Of a stretch of 64,000 nucleotides of DNA, positions 22,585-32,904 are shown piece after piece. This DNA comes from Bubalus kerabau. Its lineage: Eukaryota > Chordata > Mammalia > Artiodactyla > Bovidae. The stretch is taken from contig NC_073641.1 in assembly GCF_029407905.1 (NCBI RefSeq), forward strand, positions 14,925,001 through 14,989,000, written 5' to 3'. Below the pieces are notes generated by a model. It ran no database searches, was not told where the DNA came from, and was given only the letters and a program-made list of their open reading frames with translations. A program made the position numbers and the translations under genes. Position 1 is the first letter of the stretch; each line of letters opens with the position of its first letter.

Positions 22585-23459
22585 CTCTTGGCTCACAGTA
22601 TCCCAACTCCACTGGTCCTGGTTTTATCCCTCTAACATGCCAAGATCATTACTGTCTTAAGATGTTTGTTCCTCTGCCTAGGGATACTGTTTTCTCAGAT
22701 CTTTACACACCTGTCTCCTTCTCAACTTTGGAAATTCAGTCCAGAGAACTTCCCCAACTCCATCAGAGCCAAAGCAGAGATCCCCTACCCGCCATAGCCC
22801 ATACAAAATAAAGATTCATAAATGAAAAACAAACACATGTCTTAAGTGCATGTCTTAGTCCTTTTGGGCTTCTATAATGAAATACCACAGACTGAGTGGC
22901 TTACAAACAACAAAGATGGATTTCTCACAGTTCTAGAGGTTGGAAGTTTGAGGTCAGGGTGCCAGCATGATTGGGTGAAGGAACCTCTTCCAGGTCCCTG
23001 ATTCCTCTCTGAATCTTCTCATGGCGGAAGGGGTGAGGGATCTCTCTGCAGCCTCTTTTGTAAAGACACTAGTAACTTTTACCTCCCAAAGTTACCATTT
23101 CTTCATACCATCACCTTCAGGGGTCAAGATTTTAACATATACATTTGGGAAAGGGGCATAAACATTCATACCACAGCAGTGCATATAATTTCAAGGTGCT
23201 GGTAACTGCCACAAGGATGATAAACAAGTTGCAAAAGATGACATGGGCTATGGTGGGTAGGGGATCTCTGCTTTGGCTCTGATGGAGTTGGAGAAGTTCT
23301 CTGGGCTGAATTTCCAAAGTTGAGAAGGAGACAGGTGTGTAAAGATCTGAGAAAACAGTATCCCTAGCAGAGGAACAAACATCTTAAGACAGTAATGATC
23401 TTGGCATGTTAGAGGGATAAAACCAGGACCAGTGGAGTTGGGATACTGTGAGCCAAGAG
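22585..23459. repeat. 218-bp inverted duplication with 440-bp spacer
   Basis: Left arm 22585-22802 is the reverse complement of right arm 23243-23459 with three substitutions and one 1-bp indel (about 98% identity). The right arm is continuous with an ancient minus-strand L2/L3-type LINE. The left arm is a displaced inverted copy. The spacer holds an MLT1 LTR. Confidence 0.95.
22848..23178 (-). mobile_element. MLT1-type (ERVL-MaLR) solitary LTR
   Basis: On the minus strand it starts with a tgctgtggtatgaatg-type LTR opening and ends in the 'gtaagccactcagtctgtgg' block. Old, solitary and without viral genes. It sits in the spacer of the inverted duplication. Confidence 0.75.
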
Positions 23460-24950
23460 GGGGCCAGTAAGAAACAAGGTCTGAAAGGTAGGTAGGGGTG
23501 TAGAGCTTTGTGCACTATGGTAAGGAGTTTGGGTTTTATTCCAACTTCAATAGGAAGCTATTTTTAAAACATTGTTATTAAGCTACATTTTATATATCGT
23601 AGAATTCACCTATTTCAGGCATGCAATTCTTTTTTTTAAAAGTAGTTCAACTAAAGGGTGCAACCATCACCGTAAATCAGTTTTAGGATACTTTTATCCT
23701 CTCAATGAAACCTCTCATGCCCACTTACAGTTATCACCTGTTCCCACTTAGCCCCATGCAGCTGCTCATCTAATATCTGCTTTTTGAAATGTGCCTTTTC
23801 TAGCATTTCATGCAAATGGAATCATATAATACATAGTATATTCTTGTGTCCAGCGTCTTTCGCTTGGCATAATGTTTGTAAGTTTCCATGGCATGTGTCA
23901 ATAGTTAATGCCTTTTTATTGCTGAACATGTCCCACTATTTGGATACACCAGGGTTTGTTTGTCCATTTACCTGCTGACGAACACGCAGGTCGTTCCAGT
24001 TTGGGGCTGATATGAATGATGTTGCTATAAATAGTTGCATGCAAGTCTGTGTGTGGACAGATGTTCTCATTCCTCTTGCGTAGATACCTAAAAGCGGAAT
24101 TGCTGGTTTGCAGGATGGTTTTATATTTAACATTTGGAGAAACTGCCAAATTGTTTTCCAAAGTGGCTGCACCATCTTACATTCCCACCAGCAATGTATG
24201 AGGCTCCCATTTCTCAGCATATTCACCAACATTTGTTGTTGTATGTCTTCTTTATGATAGTCATTCTAAATAAGTATGAAATGATATCTCACTGGGGACT
24301 TAATTTGAATTTCCTTAATGACTAATGAATCTGAGAATTTTTTCTGTCCTTATTACCAATGGACAAGTTGTAAGCAAGAAGGAGATATGATGTAGTTTAT
24401 GCATTAAAGCTCAATCTGATGACTAAATGGCAGCTCAACTATAGATAGGAGACTAGTTAGGAGACAGCGGCAGTGATCCAGAGGCGGGTGATAGTGTCTT
24501 GGACTCAGCTTATAATAGTCAAAGTAAAGAGGAGCTAGAATACAGATACATTATGGAGGCAGAGACAACAGAGTTGGCTGTTGGATTGGATGTAGGTTGT
24601 AAGTGTGTGGGAAAGAGAAGAAATTAGCTGAACCCCTGTATAGGCAGTGGTACCATTTATTGCCTTAAGAAAGGTTTATGGGGCAGCAAATATGGTGATT
24701 ATACTGGGGGTTGGTAATCAGTACTTATGTTGGTCATGTTACATTTTCTGTGTTAATTATACATCCGAGAGGAAATGTCGAATACGTAGTTGGATATGAC
24801 TGTCTGCAGCTCATAGGAGAGGTCTGGGCTGGAGACAAATTTGAGAGTCATCAGCACAAGGCCAGTATTTAAAGTCATAGGGGCTAAGAAGAAAAAGGAG
24901 AGAAAAGGAGAATAGGGTGGAGAATGAAACCCCAGGGGCATTTCAGAGTT
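23243..24950 (-). mobile_element. CR1-clade LINE (L3/L2 type) split by an L1
   Basis: Two blocks, 23243-23561 and 24342-24950, join in order once the intervening L1 is removed. The minus-strand frame at 24753-24941 encodes a worn reverse-transcriptase piece including SSPDLSYELQT, a stretch typical of CR1/L3 just after the YADD region. Block 1 matches the LINE 3' end. Heavily mutated and inactive. Confidence 0.7.
23562..24341 (-). mobile_element. Old L1, ORF2 C-terminus and 3' UTR
   Basis: The minus-strand frames at 23936-24232 encode the L1 ORF2 C-terminal cysteine-rich signature HCWWECK followed by PLWKTIWQFL and PAIPLLGIY. The 3' UTR continues to about 23562. Frameshifts and stops break it. 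It is inserted into the older CR1-type LINE. Confidence 0.85.
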
Positions 24951-25075
24951 ACTTATAGAGATCAGAGAGTAAGCCTGACAATTTGAAAATTGGGATTAGG
25001 GGGAAGGCAGGCTATGGGAAGCATCTGGAAATATGTTCAGTGGATTAGTGAGTCTATACCTACCTGTCCTGTCCT

Positions 25076-25365
25076 ACACTGTCGTCACCTGCCACCTGTG
25101 GCTGGTGGAGCACTTGAAATATGGCTTATCAAATTGAGATATGTATAAAAGACACAGTGGATTTCAGAAAATACAAGGAAGAATGTAAATTCTCATAATT
25201 TTTATATGATCACATATTAAAAATATTTGGATATACTGGGTTAAATAAAACTATTATTAAAATTAATTTCATCTGTTCCTTTGTAGTTTTTAAATGTGGC
25301 TTCTAGAAAATTTCAAATTGCATATGTGGTTCATATTACATTTCTATTCCTATTGGGCTGGTTTT
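25076..25365. mobile_element. hAT-type non-autonomous DNA transposon (MER3-like)
   Basis: The internal text 'ggagcacttgaaatatggct', 'ggatatactgggttaaataa' and 'tgtggcttctagaaaatttc' matches a common mammalian MER family with hAT-type ends. The exact family name is uncertain. No transposase. Confidence 0.55.
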
Positions 25366-26221
25366 TTATATTCTGCCCACAGTCCCATCCTGATTTTCAT
25401 TAAATGCCATTGTAGCATATATATGTACCTATGAATTTATATGAGAATTCCATACATATCTGCTACAAATCTTTCTAAAGTCATAGACTATGGTCACAAC
25501 TTAAAAGAAAAGTGCCAATCAATGTCTTGGGTATTTTTGGATACATGTGCGATAGACCTATATCTTAGTTAAGACAAGGCCATGTGGGTCATCTGATCCT
25601 TGTTGAACTGTGGAAGTGTTAAAATTCAGGTATCCTACCCTAGATGATTGTAAGACTTAAGATGTTCTTGCTGACTATGAAAAAAATTCGATCAAATAAA
25701 TCCCTTCTTCCACCTGGTGAAAGACAACTTGATTAAATGAAGAGAAACTTAATTATTTAAGTAAGGTCACAGTATAAGTGAGAAACTACTTGATTTTTTC
25801 TTTATCATCTCTGAGATTCTAACATACCACAAAAATCAGTTATATCAAATTCTGTTCCCGTTGGTATTTTGATAAGAGTTTCTCTTTCAAAAAAAAAAAA
25901 TTCTCTTTGATTTGAGATCATAAACTGTGTGGATGCAATTTGGTGTAATTTCTCCACATTTTCCCCTGCCCCCAATGAATAAGATCTTTTGAACAAGGTA
26001 ATACCCACAAAGGGGTAGAGCTCCACAGCTTTTTTACATTTTATAAGGCAGATACTGAGCAGATTTTATACAGAATTCTGTGAGAACTTTTGTGATCTCT
26101 AAATATAGAGTTCTCCCTAATGCTTATTATTAAAATAGCCAACCCTATAGTAATAGATTATTCATCTAGGTCATTGACGCGCTGGTTGGCTGTTTCACAG
26201 AGATGAATTTTCTTAGTGGCT
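25366..26221. other. Unique sequence, no feature recognised
   Basis: AT-rich. A 73-codon minus-strand frame at 25805-26026 has no recognised similarity. Confidence 0.5.
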
Positions 26222-26231
26222 AAGCTTTGCA

Positions 26232-26447
26232 TGGGCTTCCCTGGTGGCTCAGTGGTGAAGAACTTGCCTGCCAATGCAGGAGATGCAAGTTCAATCCCTG
26301 GGTGGGGAAGATCCCCTGGAGAAATAAAAGGCAACCCACGCCAGTATTCTTGCCTGGGAAATCTCATGGACAGAGGAGCCCGGCAAGGCTACAGTTCATG
26401 GGATTTCAAAAGAGTCGTACATGACTTAGCGACTAAACAACAGTAGC
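26232..26447 (+). mobile_element. Bov-tA SINE
   Basis: Full-length copy (gggcttccctggtggctcag to gcgactaaacaacagtag). Perfect 10-bp target-site duplication, aagctttgca, at 26222-26231 and 26448-26457. Confidence 0.96.
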
Positions 26448-26609
26448 AAGCTTTGCACATGTTACTTCTTATAGCACTAAATTTTCCTCCCCAAGCACAT
26501 CACCCGTTGCTGGCCTGGCTACACTGGCAGAACATGCTTAACACACTTTTCATCCTCACTGCATACCTCAGAGAAACTACGTGTTGTATAAAGACTATTG
26601 AAATTGCCT

Positions 26610-26728
26610 AGAGACTAGGGAGTCTGGTCCCAATACGCCGTTAGCATCTTATATGATTTAGGGAGTGAAACCCAACCTCGCTGGGCTTCAGCATCCTCAC
26701 CTGCAGAATGAAGACATCATTCTAAATC
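26610..26728 (+). repeat. Possible MIR fragment
   Basis: The text 'tatgatttagggagtgaaac', 'ctgggcttcagcatcctcac' and 'ctgcagaatgaagacatca' follows the MIR core and tail order. Weak. Confidence 0.4.
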
Positions 26729-26920
26729 AGTAGTTCTTGAATAAAATTCAGCATGCATCAGAGGACTTGTTAAAACACAAATTGGCCGGCGCAACCCCCC
26801 AGAGATTCGGATCCAGTAGGACTAAGTGGGCCCTGAGAACGTGCACTTCTGATCATCTCCAAAGGGATGCTGATACTGCTGGTTTGCAGACCACTCTGAG
26901 AACTGCTGATCATCTCTGCT
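26729..26920. mobile_element. MER5-type hAT MITE
   Basis: Its ends read 'agtagttcttgaataaaatt' and 'ccactctgagaactgctgat', with the central 'ccccagagattcggatccag' block of MER5A. Short, non-coding and ancient. Confidence 0.7.
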
Positions 26921-27999
26921 GTGCCCCTCATAGCTCAGCCTTCTATAATTCTGTACATGTTAAGTGGATGTTTGTTTGTTGGTTGTCTCACTTGACACCG
27001 AAATTCCCTAAAGATCTCAGACAGTCTGATAACACTAAAATAGGATTTCATACAAACCAGTCATCAGAAATGTCAACATCTCTAATTTTGATAAATGGAA
27101 ACTAGATTCTTTTATTAGCATTCTGAGGTGGTAGATAAAAAATACACTTTGCAGTTTGGAAAAAGATAAGTCAGTATTAATTTCTTTTCTCAATGTACCA
27201 ATTACTGCTTCCTCCACCTAACCACTACATTTCAGCTGAAATATAAATCTGGGAAAACATGCAGCAGACTACCTAATCACTCCCTACACAACATCCTCTG
27301 GCGTGGCAGCTTTTCTCCTTGAGCCACTTCCATGAAACAATCATATTTTATTTTTTTATTTCTGTTGCAATAAAGCTGAGAATCAAAAAGATTATTTAAA
27401 ATAGTGTGCCATGAAACTATCCTTATTAATCTAAATCTTTGCAGTAGGAATTAGCCAATGCTTTAGTGTTTTAACACTAAATCAAAGATCATTCCTTTCC
27501 TATATCTGATACAGAATCTAGTTTTTGTTCCAATAACCACAAGACTTTGAAATGTCTTAAATCATGAAAACTTTAGGAATGTAAATACTAATTGTGACTC
27601 AGCTAGAGACTTGCCAGCTATAGTTGGAGATGTCATTTGCTTTCCTATTATTTCTGCTTCTTTATTTGTGAAACAAGAGTGACAGTTTCCTTTGTACACA
27701 GTGTTTACTGAGTACATGTTTCATTTTAAGTAATATATTTGCCCAAGTCATTGACTGAAAAATGCTGGATTCCCTATCAGAACAGGTTTCCCCTTTCCCA
27801 TGCAGCTTCTGAAGGTACAAATGTCCATGGAGCGGGGAGGAGGAAGGTGTCTCCAGCCCAACCAGCCAGTTGGACGTATGTGTTGCAGCCTGCTCAGCTC
27901 ACATCCAAATCTCAAGCAATAATGATCACCAGCATCAGAAAAGGTCAAGAAATGCCTCACTGAAAGGACTGAAAACACAGTATTCACTGCAGGCCAAGG
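26921..27999. other. Unique sequence, no feature recognised
   Basis: Nothing convincing. Two overlapping frames at 27739-27987 on opposite strands have no recognised similarity. Confidence 0.5.
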
Positions 28000-28310
28000 C
28001 CCGGTATTAGTAGAAACAAAAGTTGATACATCATTTCTGGAAAGCAGCTAGGCAGGAATCACCATGATCTGTAGAAATTTATTTCCTTTAACCCAGTAAC
28101 CATCTTTCTAGGAATCCATTCCCAAGAAATGTCAGAGATACCGACAAAGATTTACATGCACAGAGTTACTGCAGTGCTGTTTGTAATATAGAGAAACATA
28201 AAACATTCTAAGTTACCAATAATACAGGGATGGTGAAATAAATAATGGTTTATCAGAATTTCTTACAAATTAGTTTAAGAGGCATATTCAGTGATATTGG
28301 ACAATGTTCT
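28000..28310 (+). mobile_element. Old L1 (L1ME type) ORF2/3' fragment
   Basis: The phrases 'cccagtaaccatctttctag', 'gacaaagatttacatgcaca' and 'gcagtgctgtttgtaatata' match the end of L1 ORF2 in ancient subfamilies. Non-coding. Confidence 0.65.
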
Positions 28311-28744
28311 TGCTATGTTAAGTGGGAAGAGGGGGGAAGCCAGACGAAAACCTATCAGCTACATGATCTTGGGTTGGAATATGCTGTGTAGCCTTAGTTT
28401 AGCTGGGAACCACAGGTCCTTGAACTCTGAATTCTGTTCCCTACATGGGTTAGATCTGGCCCAGAGAGAAACTCGTGTGAGATTCAGAAGGCAAAACTGA
28501 CAAGGCCACAATTGCTTTCCGAAGGCCTTTGTGGCCAGATGGAGTACAGGATAGATCAAGAGGTGACCAGGATGGTTCCAGCTCTTCTCTGCTCTGTGTC
28601 CAGTATGTCTGGCTTCTGATCTTGCTGACCAAACAACAGTGGTCTCAGGCCCAGCACCAGATGCATCCGCAGGTCCATAGAGAGCTCAGCTATACAGAGG
28701 TAACAGCTTTGGATAGCTTTCTTTAGACCCATTCCCTTAGTGAT
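28311..28744. other. Unique sequence, no feature recognised
   Basis: No repeat or exon assigned. Several short frames run on both strands without similarity. Confidence 0.45.
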
Positions 28745-29165
28745 CTCACTTTATGACTTGCTCCTGTAATGAACCACAAACTTAGTGGCTTAAGACAACA
28801 CAACTTTACTTTCTCGCAATTCTGGAAGCCAGATGTCCAAAATCTGTTTCACTCAACTGAAGCCCCAGTGTCAGCAGGATGGGTTCCTTCTGGAAGCTCA
28901 ATGGGAGAATCTGTTTCCTTGCCTTTTCTAGCTTCTGGAGGCCACCTGCTTTCCTTGGCTCAGGACCCTTCCTCACACGGCTCCAACTGTCATCACATTT
29001 CCGACTGCTGTGGTTAAATCTCCTACTTCCCCTCGTATAAGGACACATGATATTGCGCCCACCTGGATAGTCAGGATAATGTGTTTGGCTTCTTAGTTTT
29101 CTGGTTAACAACTCCACTGCATCCCCAGCATCCCCATCATGGACTTTTACTTCTCTCCTCCTCAC
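28745..29165 (-). mobile_element. MLT1-type (ERVL-MaLR) LTR
   Basis: Antisense MaLR LTR text: 'ccacaaacttagtggcttaa', 'ctcgcaattctggaagccag', 'ataaggacacatgatattg' and 'gcccacctggatagtcagg'. Solitary and non-coding. Confidence 0.65.
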
Positions 29166-29346
29166 AACTGTGGAAGGTCCAACTCATATGATAAATCCCA
29201 TAGCATGGTGACAGTGCTCCCCTGTTTGAACTGTAACAGAGAAAAAGCCCAATGGTGTATAAAATGTATGCTTATATATGTATAAAGAGACTAAAAGGAA
29301 ATATAGCAATATGTTAACAGTATAATTTCTGGGTAGTAAGAATATA

Positions 29347-30602
29347 CTGGGTTCGCCAAAAGGTTCATCCAATGGCTCCAGTAGCATTTAGTTGCCTTAA
29401 ACTTCATTCGAAACAACTTTGTTGGACTATAATTGTGACAGCTGTCATTTAAAAAAAGTATCAAAATTGGTGAATTTTTGTGTGGCCATTTTAATATTGC
29501 AGATGGAAGAAAAAAGCAACATTTGGGGCATAATATGCTTTATTATTTCAAGAAAGGTAAAAATGCAACTGAAATGCTAGAAAAGATTAGTGCAGTGTAT
29601 GGAGAAGGTGCTGTGACTGGTCAAACATGTCAAAAGTGGTTTGCAAAGTTCTGTGCAGGATATTTCTCACTAGACAATGCTCCATGGTTGGGTAGACCAA
29701 TTGAAGTTGATAGTGATCAAACTGAGACATTAACTAGAAAAATCAGTATTATACCACACGGGAAATAGCCAACATACCCCAAATATCCAATCCAGCTTTG
29801 AAAATCATTTGCACCAGCTTGGCTATGTTAATTGCTTTTATGTTTGCATTCTACATAATTTAAGTGAAAATAAAACCTTCTTGACCATATTACCACATGT
29901 GATTCTCTACATAAATGTAATGAAACCATTCTGTTTTTAAAACAAATTGTGACTGGCAATGAAAAGTGGATGCTATATAATAATGTGGAACAGAAGAGAT
30001 CATGGGACAAGTGAAATGAACCACCAGCAACCACACCAAAGGCCAGTCTTCATCCAAAGAAGGTGATGCTGTATATATGGTAGAATTGGAAGGGAGTCCT
30101 CTATTATGAGCTCCTTCTGGAAAACCAGATGATTAATTCCAACAAGTACTGCTCCCAATTAGACCAACTGAAAGATGCACTCGATGAAAAGCATCCAAAA
30201 TTAGTCAATAGAGAACAAATGCATACCCTTTCATCAGGATAATGAAAGACTGCAAGTCTCTTTGCTGACCAGGCAAAAACTTACAGCTTGGCTAGGAAGT
30301 TCTGATTCATCCACCATCTTCACCAGACATTGTACCTTCAGATTTCCATTTATTTACGTCTTTCCAAAATTCTCTTAATGGAAAAATTTCAATTCCCTGA
30401 AAGACTGTAAAATGCACCTGAAATAGTTCTTTGCTCAAAAAGATTAAAAGTTTTGGGAAGACAGAATTATGAAGTTGCCTGAAAAATGGCAGAAGATAGT
30501 GGAACAAAACAGTGAATATGTTGTTCAATAAAGTTCTCAGTGAAAGTGAAAAATGTTTTTTATTTTTACTTAAAAACAAAAGGAATGTTTTGGCAGACCC
30601 AG
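29347..30602 (+). mobile_element. Mariner (Tc1/mariner) DNA transposon, inactive
   Basis: About 1.26 kb between imperfect terminal inverted repeats (left ctgggttcgccaaaagg; right, reverse-complemented, ctgggtctgccaaaaca), a usual mariner length. The open frame 29478-29768 encodes the N-terminal helix-turn-helix region (CQKWFAKF, then SLDNAPWLGRP). Catalytic positions of the D,D34D triad are recognisable: the first (TGDEKW-type) reads Asn at 29958-29960, the second Asp is at 30238-30240 and the third at 30341-30343. Several stops and frameshifts split the gene. Cut-and-paste transposition is impossible from this copy. It resembles mammalian mariners of the ruminant/human type, but the subfamily is not fixed. 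Confidence 0.9.
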
Positions 30603-31099
30603 AAATGGAAGAGAGGAAGAGGTTGAGAAGAGATGGAGGAGATGAGGGACACATTGAGGAACGAGAGCCAGAGCATCTGGGAAGGTCCTGGCTTAGCTAG
30701 GAGAGGCAACTCAATAGAAGGAAGCGGATGTGGAAAGAGGTGCATCTGTAGGTTTGGTGGTGGGTTTCTCATGGCTCCTATTTTATCTGTGAATTGGAAA
30801 GTAAGTTCATAAGTTAGGATGTGGGGGAAGAGGCTGGGTCTGAAGTTTGAGGAGAGAGAACGTTTGGGACTGTCCTTATGCAGAATGAGACAGTGAGCTG
30901 TCTGGAGAGGCACTGTGGTATTTGCAGGGTTGAGAGCTTGGTTGAGCAGGGATGATTGGCCTGAGTCCCTGGTTTTCTCCAGTCACACTCAACAGCCAGG
31001 ATGCAGGGAAGAGAAGCCAGATAGTAGCACCATTTGGAGCTGGAGTTTTCCAGCCAGACAAGAAGGAAAGACAAGGGGACAAGTGAGTTTAAGTTAAGT

Positions 31100-31308
31100 G
31101 GACTTCCCTGGTGGCTCAGATGGTAAAGAATCCACCTGCAATGTGGGAGACCTGGGTTCAATTTATAAGTTAGGAAGATCCCTTGGAGAAGGGCATGGCA
31201 ACCCACTCCAGTATTCTTGCCTAGAGAATCCCCGTGGACAGAGGACCCTGGAGGGCTATGGTCCATGGGGTCACAAAGAGTAGGACACAACTGAGTGGCT
31301 AAGCACAG
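31100..31308 (+). mobile_element. Bov-tA SINE
   Basis: Full-length copy from ggacttccctggtggctcag to the tail 'actgagtggctaagcac'. A small divergent patch in the B-box region (aatttataagtta). No clear target-site duplication. Confidence 0.93.
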
Positions 31309-31486
31309 CACACAGTGCAATTCCCTCTCTGCTCTCATGTGCTTTAGAGAAGGAAAGAGAAGCACTGACAGTTAGAGTGACTTATTTGAAGCCAGGCCAG
31401 GGACTGCTGGGGCTGGGTGGGCAGAGCTGAAACTAACACCGCTCCCCTTCCCTGGCAACCCTCCCACCGAGATGAATAGCACAGGG

Positions 31487-31655
31487 TTGTTCAAAGTGTC
31501 ATCTCCTAACCAAGTCAGAATGACCTAGGGTGGGAGATGGAGCCTGCTGGTTAAAATGCAGATTCGCAAGTTCAGAAACACAGGACAAGTGGCCCAGGAT
31601 TTTAACAAATACCCCCAGGGATTCTGAAGCACAGCAAGGTTTAAGAACTGTAGGG
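31487..31655. mobile_element. MER5-type hAT MITE
   Basis: The two ends are roughly inverted ('gttcaaagtgtcatctccta' and 'aaggtttaagaactgtaggg'), with the 'acccccagggattctg' block of MER5A. Non-coding. Confidence 0.65.
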
Positions 31656-32904
31656 ACAGGGCAGAGTCCTTCTCTTGGCAGAATTATGGCAGGGAGAAAA
31701 AGGGAGGGAGGGAACAGTCTCAGTCCAAAGTTGAGAGACCAGATAAAGGAACATCTGGGGAAGGCAGTTTGGGCATAATGAAGGTTGATGGATACCAGAT
31801 GCTGGATGGGTGTGCAGGCACCCCACACAAGGTGGGCTTACATTACAAACAGAGGAAAAGCCAAGACAACCCCACCCTTTTACCATAACATTTTTTTTTT
31901 CTCTCTTGCTGAAGGCTTAAGGGTATTCAAGATCTAAGCAGCATCTCTGCCTCTCAGTAAGACTTGGAGAAATTCAATATCATCTCAACTTCCTTACTGA
32001 CAAAAACTTTAATGCAAATGGAACTACAACAGACTCAATGGGCTCTACCTTACAGACCTAGAGTTAGCATAGGGAGGACTCCCTGACTCCGAGAGTGCCA
32101 GAAATGAAATATCATGTGCCCCCAGGCGGCAGGGGGGCTGTAAATGTTTCACAAGGTGCCAATGTCCAAAGCCCACACCTCTGGATAGGAAGAATAGATG
32201 TGCCTCCATGGGTAGTAAGCCTCTTGGAATTTGTATTGTCAGCTCTAAGCTGGAAGCTGGTTTCTTGCAGCAGAGATTTAAAGGGAAAAGTTGTCTTGTT
32301 TCTACTGCAAATTTACCTAAAACATGTATAATTGAACACATTTATCTAAAACTCAGTTCTACCTATAAAATAGCCCAGATCCAAGAAAGACTTGTTTGTT
32401 CTGATCAACACCTGATTTTAAAAGTATGAGCATAGACAGTCTTGAAATGTTAAACATGTAATAAATGTATCTCCTCTTGCCTGCCCATGACCAGCTAGCA
32501 TCAGGGATCTGTCATCTCTTAGAAAGATGAGTGATTTAAGAAATATGAGGAGAAAAATTATAAAATTATCACTTAAATTTCCTATTTATTATTACTAACA
32601 AATAGAGGCTTAGTGACTCCAAGCCTTGTTTTTGTGGTGCTTTGGAAGTTATCTTCTCAGGTAACACAAAAATATCAGTATATCACAGCTGCTACTTTAA
32701 AGGTTAATACAACTGAATAATAATAGGGTGATACCATGCCAAATCAGATCATATTTTAATATGTAAACCCAAGGTATCTTCAAGAAAATTTCCTGAGTAG
32801 AGTGATCAATTTTTAAAACATACTTCTATGTATCAAACTTATAAATGTTTTTCCTTTTGATATGTCAAAAATATTTTGACAGATACACATACCCACATAC
32901 AAAA
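31656..32904. other. Unique sequence, no feature recognised
   Basis: A 98-codon minus-strand frame at 32045-32341 is the longest here. It has no recognised similarity and no clear splice sites, so it is not called. The stretch from 32450 is AT-rich and may hide old L1. Confidence 0.45.

Noticed and set aside
30307..30913. Two 115-codon minus-strand frames
   Set aside because: The first is antisense to the mariner 3' part and the second is in flanking purine-rich DNA. Chance frames.
30814..31365. 183-codon minus-strand frame
   Set aside because: A large part is the antisense of the Bov-tA SINE at 31100-31308. No independent coding evidence.
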